From: Mucilaginibacter phenanthrenivorans
Lineage (GTDB): Bacteria > Bacteroidota > Bacteroidia > Sphingobacteriales > Sphingobacteriaceae
NCBI RefSeq assembly: GCF_024721155.1
Contig: NZ_JAHVAP010000003.1
Location: forward strand, 310,001 to 374,000
Reading direction: 5' to 3'
Length of the DNA stretch: 64,000 bases
Shown here: piece after piece, positions 15,200 through 23,453 of the stretch
Numbering within the stretch: the first letter of the stretch is position 1
Layout of the letters: each line of letters starts with the position of its first letter
The notes under the pieces: generated by a model
The model's input: the letters and a program-made list of their open reading frames with translations, nothing else
Told to the model about the DNA's origin: nothing
Database searches by the model: none
Position numbers and translations under genes: made by a program

Positions 15200-17035
15200 A
15201 TGTGTGGAATTGTTGGATATATAGGTTTCAGAGATGCCTATCCCATTGTTATAAAAGGCCTTCACAGGCTGGAATACCGCGGTTACGACAGCGCCGGTGT
15301 TTCGTTATTTGATAAAGAACTGAAAGTTTATAAAAAAGCCGGAAAGGTTAGCGACCTGGAAGATTTCGTAAAGGGTGTTGATACCGGTGGCACCATTGGT
15401 ATGGGCCATACCCGTTGGGCAACCCACGGCGCCCCAAGCGACAGGAACTCGCATCCACATGCATCCGGCAACCGTAAGCTTACTATTATCCACAACGGGA
15501 TAATTGAAAATTATGGTATTATCAAGGAAACGCTTATTAACAAAGGCCACGTTTTCAAAAGCGATACCGATACTGAAGTTTTAATTCACCTGGTTGAGGA
15601 CATTCAAAACGAGACAGGTCTTGACCTGCGTGAGGCGGTTAGAGTTGCCTTAAACAAAGTGATAGGCGCCTATGCTATTGTAATCATGAGTGCAGACGAG
15701 CCTGATCTGCTGATTGCCGCCCGTAAGGGAAGCCCCATGGTGATTGGTGTTGGTAAAGGCGAATACTTTATTGCATCGGATGCTACGCCCATTGTAGAGT
15801 ATACCAAAAATGTGATCTACCTGAATGATAATGAAGTTGCTTATATCAGCCGGGAAGATTTGCTGATAAAGAATATCGATAACACTGTACAAACCCCATA
15901 TATCCAGGAGCTCGACCTAAAGCTGGAGGCGCTTGAAAAGGGCGGCTTCGACCACTTTATGCTGAAGGAGATCTATGAACAGCCACGCTCCATTCGCGAT
16001 TGTATGCGCGGAAGGATCTATCCCCAAAAAGGCAAAGTTCAGTTAGGCGGAATAAAGGAATATACCGAAAAATTGAAAAACATCGACCGCATAATTATAG
16101 TGGCATGTGGCACCTCCTGGCATGCAGGTTTGGTCGGTGAGTATTTAATAGAGGAATATGCTCGTGTACCCGTTGAGGTCGAGTACGCCTCTGAATTCAG
16201 GTACCGTAACCCGATTATTACTGAAAAGGACCTGGTTATAGCTATTTCACAATCGGGCGAAACAGCCGATACCATGGCAGCCATTGAGCTTGCAAAGGAG
16301 AAGGGGGCTACCATATTTGGTGTTTGTAATGTTGTCGGCGCATCTATTCCGCGCACTACCGATGCAGGGGTTTATACTCACGCCGGGCCTGAAATTGGAG
16401 TGGCATCAACCAAAGCTTTTACCGCACAGGTAACCGTTTTAACGCTGATGGCATTTTACATAGCCCAGCAGCGTGGTAAGATCACCGAAAGTAAAATGGT
16501 CCAGCTTTTAACCCAGCTGAATGAGATCCCGGAACTGGTTGAGCAGGCCTTGAAGTCAAATGACCACATTAAGGAAATAGCCGAGAAGTTTAAGGACTCT
16601 ACCAACTGCCTGTTTTTAGGCAGAGGGAGCTCGTTCCCGGTGGCCCTTGAGGGTGCACTGAAGTTAAAGGAGATCTCGTACATCCATGCCGAAGGCTACC
16701 CTGCTGCTGAAATGAAGCACGGCCCTATAGCCCTGATTGACGATGATATGCCCGTGGTATTTATTGCAACCAAGGATTCATCATACGGAAAAGTGATCAG
16801 TAATATACAGGAGGTAAAGGCGCGTAAGGGCCATGTAATAGCCATCGTTACCGAGGGCGACACCGAAGTGAAGAGCATGGCTGATTTCGTAATTGAGATC
16901 CCTCAAACAGACGAAGCGTTTGTTCCCTTACTGGCAACAATACCCTTACAGTTGCTGGCTTACCACATTGCCGTATTACGTGGCTGTAACGTTGATCAGC
17001 CAAGAAACCTGGCGAAATCGGTAACGGTGGAGTAG
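15200..17035 (+). CDS. glmS: Glutamine--fructose-6-phosphate aminotransferase (isomerizing)
   Basis: The 611-residue cytoplasmic enzyme makes glucosamine-6-phosphate, the first committed step to UDP-GlcNAc for peptidoglycan and lipopolysaccharide. Cys2 in MCGIVGYIG is the glutaminase nucleophile, followed by HRLEYRGYDSAG and GHTRWATHG near 75. Two SIS domains follow: ACGTSWHAGL near 302 with ISQSGETADT near 350, and LFLGRGSSFPVALEG near 475. The C-terminal motif PRNLAKSVTVE is the usual end of GlmS. It is monocistronic, with a terminator before it and a repeat-flanked terminator after it. No sign of a glmS ribozyme was seen in the 250-bp leader region. Confidence 0.98.
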   Translation: MCGIVGYIGFRDAYPIVIKGLHRLEYRGYDSAGVSLFDKELKVYKKAGKVSDLEDFVKGVDTGGTIGMGHTRWATHGAPSDRNSHPHASGNRKLTIIHNGIIENYGIIKETLINKGHVFKSDTDTEVLIHLVEDIQNETGLDLREAVRVALNKVIGAYAIVIMSADEPDLLIAARKGSPMVIGVGKGEYFIASDATPIVEYTKNVIYLNDNEVAYISREDLLIKNIDNTVQTPYIQELDLKLEALEKGGFDHFMLKEIYEQPRSIRDCMRGRIYPQKGKVQLGGIKEYTEKLKNIDRIIIVACGTSWHAGLVGEYLIEEYARVPVEVEYASEFRYRNPIITEKDLVIAISQSGETADTMAAIELAKEKGATIFGVCNVVGASIPRTTDAGVYTHAGPEIGVASTKAFTAQVTVLTLMAFYIAQQRGKITESKMVQLLTQLNEIPELVEQALKSNDHIKEIAEKFKDSTNCLFLGRGSSFPVALEGALKLKEISYIHAEGYPAAEMKHGPIALIDDDMPVVFIATKDSSYGKVISNIQEVKARKGHVIAIVTEGDTEVKSMADFVIEIPQTDEAFVPLLATIPLQLLAYHIAVLRGCNVDQPRNLAKSVTVE

Positions 17036-17040
17036 TGTAG

Positions 17041-17166
17041 GAGTTCTAAGTCTTGAGTTCTAAGTCTTGAGTCAAAAAATAAAGTATACAAAAAGCCGGA
17101 TAGTTAGCAAATTTATCCGGCTTTACTTTTTAAGACTATTGACTGAAGACTCTCGACTTCAGACTA
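17041..17166. repeat. Inverted heptanucleotide arrays around a terminator
   Basis: The left arm (17041-17075) has five 7-nt units, GAGTTCT and AAGTCTT alternating and ending GAGTCAA. The right arm (17132-17166) has five units of the form NNGACTN, for example AAGACTA and TTGACTG. The AGTC and GACT cores allow the arms to pair. An ordinary intrinsic terminator lies in the loop. The array separates convergent glmS and katA. Confidence 0.87.
17092..17124. terminator. Bidirectional terminator between glmS and katA
   Basis: AAAGCCGGATA and TATCCGGCTTT form a perfect 11-bp stem with an 11-nt loop. T-rich sequence follows on the plus strand and a T-run follows on the minus strand, so it can serve both convergent genes. 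Confidence 0.9.
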
Positions 17167-17168
17167 CC

Positions 17169-18668
17169 TCACATATGCGCTGCCATTGATCCCATGGCTG
17201 CATCCATATCAAGTTGCAAACCCTTGGCTATTGCCATTCCCAGGCCAATATCGGCGCGGAACCAGTGGCATAGCTGCCTGTTTACTATCAGGTCCTTTTT
17301 AGGGCCGTCAATGCCGCTCATGGAGTTTACGATGTTTGTGACCAGGTCGTGTTTAGCCTCATCGGTCATCAGGCGGTACAGGTCACCAGGCTGCGTGTAG
17401 TGATCATTTTCACCCTCTGCATTGCGGTCGTACCAATCGGCTACGCCTGTTCCTAAATCCCATGATGGTTCCTTGTAGGCCGGATCAGCAACAATATCAT
17501 CAAAGCTGTTGGGGAAATAGTTGGGAGCCGAACCCTGGTTGCCGTCAACGCGCATCTGGCCATCACGTTCGTAGTTATTTACAGCGAACGGACACCTGTT
17601 TACAGGGATCTGCTCGTAATTACCGCCTAAACGGTGACGGTGTGCATCAGGATACGATAACAAGCGGCCCTGTAACATCTTATCGGGCGAATAGCCTATT
17701 CCATCAACAACATGTGCAGGCGCAAAGGCTGATTGCTCTACGTGTGCGAAATAGTTATCCGGGTTTTTGTTGAGTTCCAGAACACCTACATCAATCAAAG
17801 GGAAATCGCCGTGCGGCCATACCTTGGTCAAGTCGAACGGATTCCATTTATAGGTTTTGGCCTGTTCCTCGGTCATTACCTGGATCTTTAATTTCCATTT
17901 TGGGAAATTGCCGCTATCAATATGAGTTAACAGATCGTGCTGAGCAAAGTCAGGGTTCTTACCACGCATTTCGCCGGCTTCACTATCTGTAAAGTTCTTA
18001 ATTCCCTGCTCGGTTTTAAAATGGAACTTTACCCAATGCCTTTCATTGTTTGCATTGATCATACTAAAGGTATGGCTGCCGAAGCCGTCCATGTGGCGAT
18101 AGCCGTAAGGAGTACCACGATCGCTCATCAGGATGGTTACCTGGTGCAGGCTCTCCGGGTTTAACGACCAGAAATCCCACATCATGGTTGGGCTTTTGCA
18201 ATTGGTATATGGATCGCGCTTTTGGGTATGGATAAAATCGCTGAACTTTTTAGGGTCCTTCACAAAAAATACAGGGGTATTATTGCCTACCAGGTCCCAG
18301 TTGCCCTCTTCGGTATAAAACTTCAGAGCAAAGCCCCTTGGGTCGCGTTCTGTATCGGCAGAACCCTTTTCGCCTCCTACGGTTGAAAAGCGCAGAAAGG
18401 TTTTTGTTTCCTTGCCAATGGTATTAAATAATTTGGCACGGGTGTATTTTGAAATATCGTGAGTAACGGTAAAAGTGCCGTAAGCACCCGACCCCTTAGC
18501 GTGTACTACACGTTCAGGAATACGCTCACGGTTAAAGTGCGCCATCTTTTCATGCAGGATAAAATCCTGTAATAATATAGGGCCACGTGGCCCAACGGTC
18601 ATGGAGTTTTCGTTCTCGGCATACGGGATGCCCGATGCGGTGGTTAGCTTTTTTTTATTGGTTTCCAT
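17169..18668 (-). CDS. katA: Catalase, haem-dependent monofunctional
   Basis: The 499-residue enzyme converts hydrogen peroxide to water and oxygen. The catalytic histidine is His56 in [18 protein letters not shown], the distal asparagine is in [11 protein letters not shown] near 130, and the proximal haem tyrosine is in [14 protein letters not shown] in the C-terminal half. Length is that of small-subunit clade 3 catalases. There is no signal peptide, so it is cytoplasmic. It is divergent from oxyR, with OxyR-like half-sites in the gap, so induction by peroxide is expected. It converges on glmS across a repeat-flanked terminator. Confidence 0.97.
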   Translation of the reverse strand: METNKKKLTTASGIPYAENENSMTVGPRGPILLQDFILHEKMAHFNRERIPERVVHAKGSGAYGTFTVTHDISKYTRAKLFNTIGKETKTFLRFSTVGGEKGSADTERDPRGFALKFYTEEGNWDLVGNNTPVFFVKDPKKFSDFIHTQKRDPYTNCKSPTMMWDFWSLNPESLHQVTILMSDRGTPYGYRHMDGFGSHTFSMINANNERHWVKFHFKTEQGIKNFTDSEAGEMRGKNPDFAQHDLLTHIDSGNFPKWKLKIQVMTEEQAKTYKWNPFDLTKVWPHGDFPLIDVGVLELNKNPDNYFAHVEQSAFAPAHVVDGIGYSPDKMLQGRLLSYPDAHRHRLGGNYEQIPVNRCPFAVNNYERDGQMRVDGNQGSAPNYFPNSFDDIVADPAYKEPSWDLGTGVADWYDRNAEGENDHYTQPGDLYRLMTDEAKHDLVTNIVNSMSGIDGPKKDLIVNRQLCHWFRADIGLGMAIAKGLQLDMDAAMGSMAAHM

Positions 18669-18712
18669 ATCAGCGTAGTTTTATAATATTCAAACTTCAC
18701 GATAATAATTCA

Positions 18713-18757
18713 ATAGAAAAAATCAATAATTACTATATTTGAATAGAGAAAAACTAT
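18713..18757. promoter_or_regulatory. Candidate OxyR operator between katA and oxyR
   Basis: The region contains ATAG at 18713, CTAT at 18733, ATAG at 18743 and CTAT at 18754. The last two are spaced by exactly 7 nt, as in the E. coli OxyR consensus ATAG-N7-CTAT; the CTAT-ATAG gap is 6 instead of 7. A TATATTTG box (18734-18741, plus strand) overlaps it and could be the oxyR -7 element, which would allow autoregulation. Confidence 0.6.
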
Positions 18758-18767
18758 ATTGATTTAG

Positions 18768-18854
18768 AGTCAAGATACAAGAAAGCGAGAATCAAGATAG
18801 AAAACACTTGATATTCATTATTTTTCCTGGCTCTTGATTCTTGACTTCCTGGTT
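18768..18854. repeat. Inverted heptamer-like arrays upstream of oxyR
   Basis: The left arm (18768-18796) has units AGTCAAG, ATACAAG, an 8-nt variant and AATCAAG. The right arm (18826-18854) has units of the complementary type CTTGATT and CCTGGTT with one 8-nt step. The period is 7 with single-base slips. It lies in the leader of oxyR, unlike the junction arrays. Confidence 0.7.
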
Positions 18855-18873
18855 CCCTCTAAAACATATAAGT

Positions 18874-19809
18874 ATGACCATTACCCAATTAGAATATATC
18901 GTTGCTGTTGACACCTACCGTAGTTTTGTAGCGGCGGCAGATAAATGTTTTGTTACCCAGCCAACTCTTAGTATGCAGGTGCAAAAGCTGGAAGATACCC
19001 TCGGCGTAAAGATCTTTGACCGCAGTAAGCAGCCGGTTACACCTACCGAGATTGGCATAGAGATCATCACACAGGCGCGCATCCTGCTTTCAGAAAGCGA
19101 AAAGATAAAAGAGATCATTACCGACAGGCAAAAGGAGTTATCAGGGGAACTAAAAGTGGGCATCATACCAACCATTGCACCTTATATCCTGCCAAAAATA
19201 CTACATGGCTTTATTGAGAAATATCCCCAGGTGAAACTCATAGTTTGGGAACAAACCACCGAGCAGATCATTGACCAGCTAAAGTTAGGGATGATCGACT
19301 GCGGTATCCTTTCAACCCCGCTGCACGAGAGTAACCTTACAGAGCTGCCCGTGTTTTACGAGAACTTTGTGGCTTACGTATCCAAAAACAGCAAGCTCTC
19401 TAAAAAGAAAACCATTGTGCCCGATGATATTGATATGGAGGAGATATGGATCCTGAACGAGGGCCACTGCATGCGCGAACAGGTTTTAAACATTTGCCAG
19501 CGCCGCAAGGCCACCCAGGGCTTTAAACATTTTGAATACAATACAGGCAGTGTTGAAACGCTGAAGCGCATGGTTGATCAAAACAACGGTGCCACTATTT
19601 TGCCCGAACTTGCCCTGTCAGACCTTACCGACAAACAACTGGATAAGGTGCGGTATTTTAAATCGCCGGAGCCTGCACGGGAGGTAAGCATCGTGATACA
19701 GCGTAATTTTTTGAAGCGCCGGATGATTGAGGCCCTGAGGAACGAGATCCTTGAGTTTTTGCCTAAACGAATGAAGAGCAAGAAGAAAAAGGAGGTGATG
19801 GAGATATGA
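18874..19809 (+). CDS. oxyR: Hydrogen-peroxide-sensing LysR-type regulator OxyR
   Basis: The 311-residue regulator begins MTITQLEYIVAVDTYRSF and has a LysR helix-turn-helix (residues 1-60, FVTQPTLSMQVQKLE). The C-terminal sensor domain holds GHCMREQVLNIC, which puts cysteines at 199 and 208 when counted from this start; these are the same positions and spacing as the redox pair in E. coli OxyR. Oxidation forms a disulphide and switches on catalase and other genes. The ATG at 18874 was chosen because it gives the normal LysR N-terminus; an in-frame TTG 33 nt upstream falls inside a repeat. Divergence from katA supports the assignment. Confidence 0.94.
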   Translation: MTITQLEYIVAVDTYRSFVAAADKCFVTQPTLSMQVQKLEDTLGVKIFDRSKQPVTPTEIGIEIITQARILLSESEKIKEIITDRQKELSGELKVGIIPTIAPYILPKILHGFIEKYPQVKLIVWEQTTEQIIDQLKLGMIDCGILSTPLHESNLTELPVFYENFVAYVSKNSKLSKKKTIVPDDIDMEEIWILNEGHCMREQVLNICQRRKATQGFKHFEYNTGSVETLKRMVDQNNGATILPELALSDLTDKQLDKVRYFKSPEPAREVSIVIQRNFLKRRMIEALRNEILEFLPKRMKSKKKKEVMEI

Positions 19810-19813
19810 GGGG

Positions 19814-19953
19814 AGTCCGGGAGTCCGGAAGATGTTGATTGAGTTGATTAAGTTAGATTGGGTTGATTAAGTTAATTTGTTAACCGGAATAGGTTTTTTT
19901 CTCAGCAAAAAGTTTCTTCCACACTTTACTGGCTTTCCCGACTTTCGGACTAC
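19814..19953. repeat. Mixed short-unit repeats between oxyR and the MBL gene
   Basis: This 160-bp gap holds a doubled AGTCCGGG-type word at 19814-19828 and four GTTGATTRA-type words of 9-10 nt at 19834-19870. Near the end are GACTTTC and GGACTAC units (19940-19953), complementary to the first word. It looks like a more decayed member of the same inverted-array family. Confidence 0.6.
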
Positions 19954-19959
19954 AATCCT

Positions 19960-19967
19960 TACCTTTG
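19960..19967 (+). promoter_or_regulatory. -7 box four bases before the MBL hydrolase start
   Basis: TACCTTTG is an exact TAnnTTTG match and ends only 4 nt before the ATG at 19972. Transcription would start at or next to the start codon, so the mRNA may be leaderless. It directly follows the repeat units. Confidence 0.5.
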
Positions 19968-19971
19968 CTCC

Positions 19972-20610
19972 ATGGCCAAGGTTCAATTTTTTGTAAACAA
20001 TCCGTACCAGGAAAATACATACATAGTCTACGATGAAACGGGCGAGTGCGCCATCATCGATCCCGGCATGGAAACTGCATCCGAACAAAATGTGGTGGTG
20101 AATTTCATCCGCAAGAATAATTTAAAACCTGTTTTGCTGCTAAACACCCATTGCCATATCGACCACGTGCTGGGCAATAAATTTATTTTCGATCAGTACG
20201 GATTAAAGCCGCGTTTCCATGAGGGTGAGCTGCCCGTGCTGGACGCCATCCCTGGCTATGCACCCGCAATGGGGATCAGGTATGAGCTGTCGCCCTTGCC
20301 TGACGAATACCTGCCCGAAACAGGCACCGTAACGTTTGGCAATACCACACTGCATTTAATATTTGCGCCCGGCCATTCGCCCGCACATTTATGTTTTTAC
20401 GATAAGGAATCTAACATGCTGATAGGCGGAGATGTACTGTTCAGGGGCAGCATAGGCCGCAGCGACCTGCCCGGTGGAAACTTTACCCAGCTGATAGACA
20501 ATATCGAACAAAAACTACTTTTACTGCCGGATGATTGCATTGTCTATCCAGGGCATGGGCCGGATACTACTATAGGGTATGAGAAAGTGACCAACCCTTT
20601 TCTGAACTAA
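19972..20610 (+). CDS. MBL-fold metallo-hydrolase, glyoxalase II-like
   Basis: The 212-residue protein begins MAKVQFFVNNPYQENTYIVY and has the metal-binding motif THCHIDH at 59-65. Further metal ligands are in APGHSPAHLCF near 142, IGGDVLFRGSIGRSDLPGG near 161 and YPGHGPDT near 202. This set is typical of the hydroxyacylglutathione-hydrolase-like subgroup, which binds two metal ions and hydrolyses thioesters. The short length, without the C-terminal glyoxalase II helical domain, leaves the real substrate open. It is cytoplasmic. The gene is convergent with the M23 protein. Confidence 0.9.
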   Translation: MAKVQFFVNNPYQENTYIVYDETGECAIIDPGMETASEQNVVVNFIRKNNLKPVLLLNTHCHIDHVLGNKFIFDQYGLKPRFHEGELPVLDAIPGYAPAMGIRYELSPLPDEYLPETGTVTFGNTTLHLIFAPGHSPAHLCFYDKESNMLIGGDVLFRGSIGRSDLPGGNFTQLIDNIEQKLLLLPDDCIVYPGHGPDTTIGYEKVTNPFLN

Positions 20611-20625
20611 CCAGCTGTGTCGCCT

Positions 20626-20654
20626 GTAACAAAGGAAGTATTGTAACTTGTTAC
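20626..20654. repeat. Short inverted repeat at the MBL/M23 junction
   Basis: GTAACAAAG (20626-20634) pairs with CTTGTTAC (20647-20654), and the right side is a doubled heptamer TTGTAAC TTGTTAC (20641-20654). The M23 stop codon (tta at 20651-20653) lies in the right arm. It is probably a small bidirectional terminator. Confidence 0.5.
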
Positions 20655-21355
20655 CCATTCATCGCATCCGCAAACTTCAATATCAATTGCGGATCAGGAG
20701 TGTTTTTTTGATAGATTTCCTTTTCGGAGAACCTGCATACGCCGGGGAAATCGCCCTGCTTTCCCTGCATATCAAACATCAGTTGAAAGTGCAGGTGAGG
20801 GGGCCAGTGACCGTTAACTTCCATATCGCCAAAGCTGCCCATTTTTTCATTTTTGCTGATGGACTTGCCGACGTATAATCCATCCAAACTTGCACGACTT
20901 AGATGGCCATACAGGCTATAAAGTGTCAAGTCATCCAGCTGATGTTGGAGAATGATAGTTGGACCATAATCGCCAAAGTTATCATTATCATGAAAGCTGT
21001 GGACGGTAGCATCCAAAGGCGAATAAACAGGGGTGCCTGCTTTTGCCCAGATATCAACGCCTAAGTGTAAGCGGCGCGGTTCGTCTTCGGTATCAAAGTG
21101 GGCACTGCGGGCGTATATGGTGCGGTGTTCCATGTAACCACCTATGCCGTACCTGCAATTATTATCGCTAAGTTTTTTGTTGATCCAGTTGCTGAATCTT
21201 GCCGTATCTGAAAAGGTATCGGCATCAAGCTCCGTATTCGAGGCAGTAAGGTCGAAATGATAAAGGCAATCTGCATCAGCATTATAATCCACCACCTTAC
21301 CTACGTTTCCGGGATTGGCAGTAAAATAAGCAGCTAACCGGGCAGCGGCATCCAT
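20651..21355 (-). CDS. M23 family peptidase-like protein without signal peptide
   Basis: The 234-residue protein has the LytM/M23 metal motifs HLGVDIWAKAGTPVYSP near residue 97 and HLHFQLMFD near 186, with YSLYGHLS between them. In M23 enzymes these bind zinc and cleave peptidoglycan cross-bridges. However, the N-terminus (MDAAARLAAYFTANPGN) has no signal peptide. The sequence around MEHRTIYARSAHFDTEDEPRRLHLGVD reminds me of the M23 domain found fused to class III aminotransferases, so a cytoplasmic metabolic role is an alternative to wall cleavage. It starts 6 bp after the rbfA stop, so it is in that operon. Confidence 0.8.
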   Translation of the reverse strand: MDAAARLAAYFTANPGNVGKVVDYNADADCLYHFDLTASNTELDADTFSDTARFSNWINKKLSDNNCRYGIGGYMEHRTIYARSAHFDTEDEPRRLHLGVDIWAKAGTPVYSPLDATVHSFHDNDNFGDYGPTIILQHQLDDLTLYSLYGHLSRASLDGLYVGKSISKNEKMGSFGDMEVNGHWPPHLHFQLMFDMQGKQGDFPGVCRFSEKEIYQKNTPDPQLILKFADAMNG

Positions 21356-21361
21356 AGTGTG

Positions 21362-21733
21362 TTATTCGGTTTCCGGTTGCCTGTCTTCCTTGCTGATCTT
21401 ATCAAAGATCTTGTCCATCCGCTCAACGTATTCGCTGGTATCATCCACAAAAAATTCCAACTGAGGGATTATCCTTACCTGGTCCTTTATGCGTGCACCC
21501 AGCTTATACCTGATCTCGGAGGCGTGCAATTTAATGGTTTGCAGGGCCAGTTGCGTGTTCGTATTGTTAAAGAAGCTTAAAAAGATCCGGGCAATGGCCA
21601 AATCGGGCGTAACACGTACTTTGGTTATGGTAATAAGTGTATTCGGCAGGTAATTGATTCCCTCGCGCTGAAATATTGCTGCAAGGTCCTCCTGTATTAC
21701 TCCCGCAAATTTTTGCTGACGTTTTGATTCCAT
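21362..21733 (-). CDS. rbfA: Ribosome-binding factor A
   Basis: The 123-residue protein begins MESKRQQKFAGVIQEDLAAIF and has the family core LITITKVRVTPDLAIARIFLSFF and IRYKLGARIKDQVRIIPQLEFFVDDT. It binds 16S rRNA during late 30S maturation and helps cold adaptation. The gene lies downstream of a lipoprotein gene and a LolC/E-type permease and directly upstream of an M23-like gene on the minus strand. The gap before it contains heptamer arrays at both ends. Confidence 0.93.
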   Translation of the reverse strand: MESKRQQKFAGVIQEDLAAIFQREGINYLPNTLITITKVRVTPDLAIARIFLSFFNNTNTQLALQTIKLHASEIRYKLGARIKDQVRIIPQLEFFVDDTSEYVERMDKIFDKISKEDRQPETE

Positions 21734-21747
21734 GTTATCTAAGCCTG

Positions 21748-21775
21748 AAAGGTAAAAGCAGAAAGCTAAAAGCCA
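21748..21775. repeat. Heptanucleotide array, four units, core AAAGCNN
   Basis: Four exact 7-nt units AAAGGTA, AAAGCAG, AAAGCTA and AAAGCCA lie 15 bp upstream of the rbfA start codon. The core is the reverse complement of the array at 6514-6548. Confidence 0.85.
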
Positions 21776-21818
21776 ACAACTATCCTTGTAAATTATTATA
21801 TTATTATCCCGCGTCCAA

Positions 21819-21853
21819 CTAATCTCTAATCACCAGTTTCTAATCTCTATTTG
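21819..21853. repeat. Heptanucleotide array, core CTAATCN, at a gene end
   Basis: Four exact 7-nt units (CTAATCT, CTAATCA, CCAGTTT, CTAATCT) run to 21846. A fifth, CTATTTG, contains the stop codon of the lipoprotein gene (cta at 21847-21849, read as TAG). Confidence 0.83.
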
Positions 21854-22215
21854 CACAAATCCTGCGGGATCTCCTTTGTTATTTTAATTAACTTCTTCAC
21901 CACAAGGGTGCTATCGTATTCCGAGCCAAGGCCCTCTTTGTTGGAGTGGATCTTTACCCCCTCTACTTCAACATAAACGGGCTCATAAGGTTTTTCAAAG
22001 TTTAACTGCGAGTATTGTAGTTCCAGTTGTTTGGAGCTGTCGGTAACCCAAAACTCACGGCCGCTGTCGCAATCCTTAAACGATTTTACTTCGGGGCCAA
22101 AGCTGTACACCCCCTTAAAAACAACAGGATGCTCCTTGTCGCCACCGCCATTGCATGAACATGCGGCAACAACAATCCAAACCAATATTAAATATTTTAC
22201 AGCCCTCAAATACAT
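21847..22215 (-). CDS. Small lipoprotein, possibly NlpE C-terminal-like
   Basis: The 122-residue protein begins MYLRAVKYLILVWIVVAACSC; the lipobox gives a lipid-anchored cysteine near residue 19 or 21. The mature part contains GVYSFGPEVKSFKDCDSGREFW, then PYEPVYVEVEGVK. The pattern of a short strand, F-x-D-C-x-x-G and a later V-Y-V-E-V-E-G resembles the OB-like C-terminal domain of the envelope-stress lipoprotein NlpE, but this is only a motif impression. It sits 9 bp downstream of a LolC/E-type permease, a family that releases lipoproteins for transport to the outer membrane, which fits an envelope role. The stop codon is inside a heptamer repeat. Confidence 0.55.
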   Translation of the reverse strand: MYLRAVKYLILVWIVVAACSCNGGGDKEHPVVFKGVYSFGPEVKSFKDCDSGREFWVTDSSKQLELQYSQLNFEKPYEPVYVEVEGVKIHSNKEGLGSEYDSTLVVKKLIKITKEIPQDLCK

Positions 22216-22224
22216 TCAATAAAA

Positions 22225-23451
22225 TTACAAATCCTGTTTAATATCACTCAGCCCCTTGATGCTCAAACGCGCACTAATGCCCGATGCAATTACCGCAATA
22301 GCGCCCACTGTTAAAAACACCAGCACAAAATCCCTGGCCAGCAGTGCAATAGGGTAGGCATCAATCAGCGAATTGGCGCTGCCCATTTTTACAAAGCCAT
22401 AATGCTGCTGCAATATACAAAATACCAACCCTAAAAAAACACCGGCAATGCAACCAATTATTGATATCATCATCCCCTCAAAAAAGAAGATTCCCTGTAT
22501 AAGCTGCTTGTTTGCGCCAAGGCTGGTTAATATAGCAATATCCTTTCGTTTATCCATAACCAGCATGGTTAACGAACCTATTATATTAAATATTGCAATA
22601 ATAAGTACAAATACCAGCATCATGAAAATAAACCAGCGTTCGTAGTTCAATGTTTTATACAATTCGGCATTTTGCTGACTGCGGTTTTTTACCGTAAAAT
22701 CGCCACCTATTTTATTTTGGATGGCTACCTGCATGGCCTGGATGTTGGTCCCCTTTTTAAACCTGAGCTCAAGCGACGACACATTTACCGGCTGATTGAG
22801 CAGATCGCGGGCAAAATCAAGCGAGGTGATCATCAGGTCGTCAAACTCCTGCCCCAATGCAAACACCCCTGATGGGTTAATGGAGCGCACGTTGAATTCG
22901 TCGAGCTCAGTTGTGCTGTTGCCTGCATTACGGTTTGGCGAATAAATCTCTATGGGTGTAAGCTGGTCGCGCACGCTTATACTCAAGCTTGCCTGCACCT
23001 GCGAGCCTATCACTGCAAAATCGTGCCCCTCATGCTTCAATGTGAACGATCCCGTTTGAATGATGCTGTCGAGGTCGCCCTTCTTCATAAAGTCGTCGCT
23101 AACGCCCTTTATTGTGCCGATGAAGGGTTTGCCTCCATATTTTATCAGCACCTTCTCCTGCAATACGCTGGCGAACGAAAACACCTTTGGGTCTTTCTTA
23201 AGCGAATTGAAATAAACGGTATTTGGATTGAACGTTTTACCGAGGCGCGGTTCAATTTTTAGTTCGGGCGTAAAGTTGCTGTATAGCGATAGGATAACCT
23301 CCTCGAAGCCATTAAACACCGACAAAATAATAATGAGCGCCGCACTGCCAATTAATACCCCGACCATAGAGATGCCCGAAATAATATTGATGGCATGCAT
23401 CTTCTTACGTGAGAATAAATACCGTTTGGCTATGTAGATGGATGTGTTCAA
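22225..23451 (-). CDS. LolC/LolE-type lipoprotein-releasing ABC permease
   Basis: About 408 residues. The protein begins (L)NTSIYIAKRYLFSRKKMHAINIISG, with the first transmembrane helix, then a periplasmic domain of about 200 residues and three C-terminal transmembrane helices with LVMDKRKDIAILTSLGANKQLI near 300. This is the FtsX/LolE arrangement; LolCDE extracts mature lipoproteins from the inner membrane. The ATPase is not encoded here. I placed the start at TTG (23449-23451), because the longer in-frame reading adds about 29 residues that overlap a heptamer repeat and no family member starts that way as far as I recall. It leads the lipoprotein-rbfA-M23 gene string. Confidence 0.85.
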   Translation of the reverse strand: MNTSIYIAKRYLFSRKKMHAINIISGISMVGVLIGSAALIIILSVFNGFEEVILSLYSNFTPELKIEPRLGKTFNPNTVYFNSLKKDPKVFSFASVLQEKVLIKYGGKPFIGTIKGVSDDFMKKGDLDSIIQTGSFTLKHEGHDFAVIGSQVQASLSISVRDQLTPIEIYSPNRNAGNSTTELDEFNVRSINPSGVFALGQEFDDLMITSLDFARDLLNQPVNVSSLELRFKKGTNIQAMQVAIQNKIGGDFTVKNRSQQNAELYKTLNYERWFIFMMLVFVLIIAIFNIIGSLTMLVMDKRKDIAILTSLGANKQLIQGIFFFEGMMISIIGCIAGVFLGLVFCILQQHYGFVKMGSANSLIDAYPIALLARDFVLVFLTVGAIAVIASGISARLSIKGLSDIKQDL

Positions 23452-23453
23452 TG

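Noticed and set aside
9886..17166. CRISPR array
   Set aside because: The units are 7 nt long without spacers and no cas genes are near.
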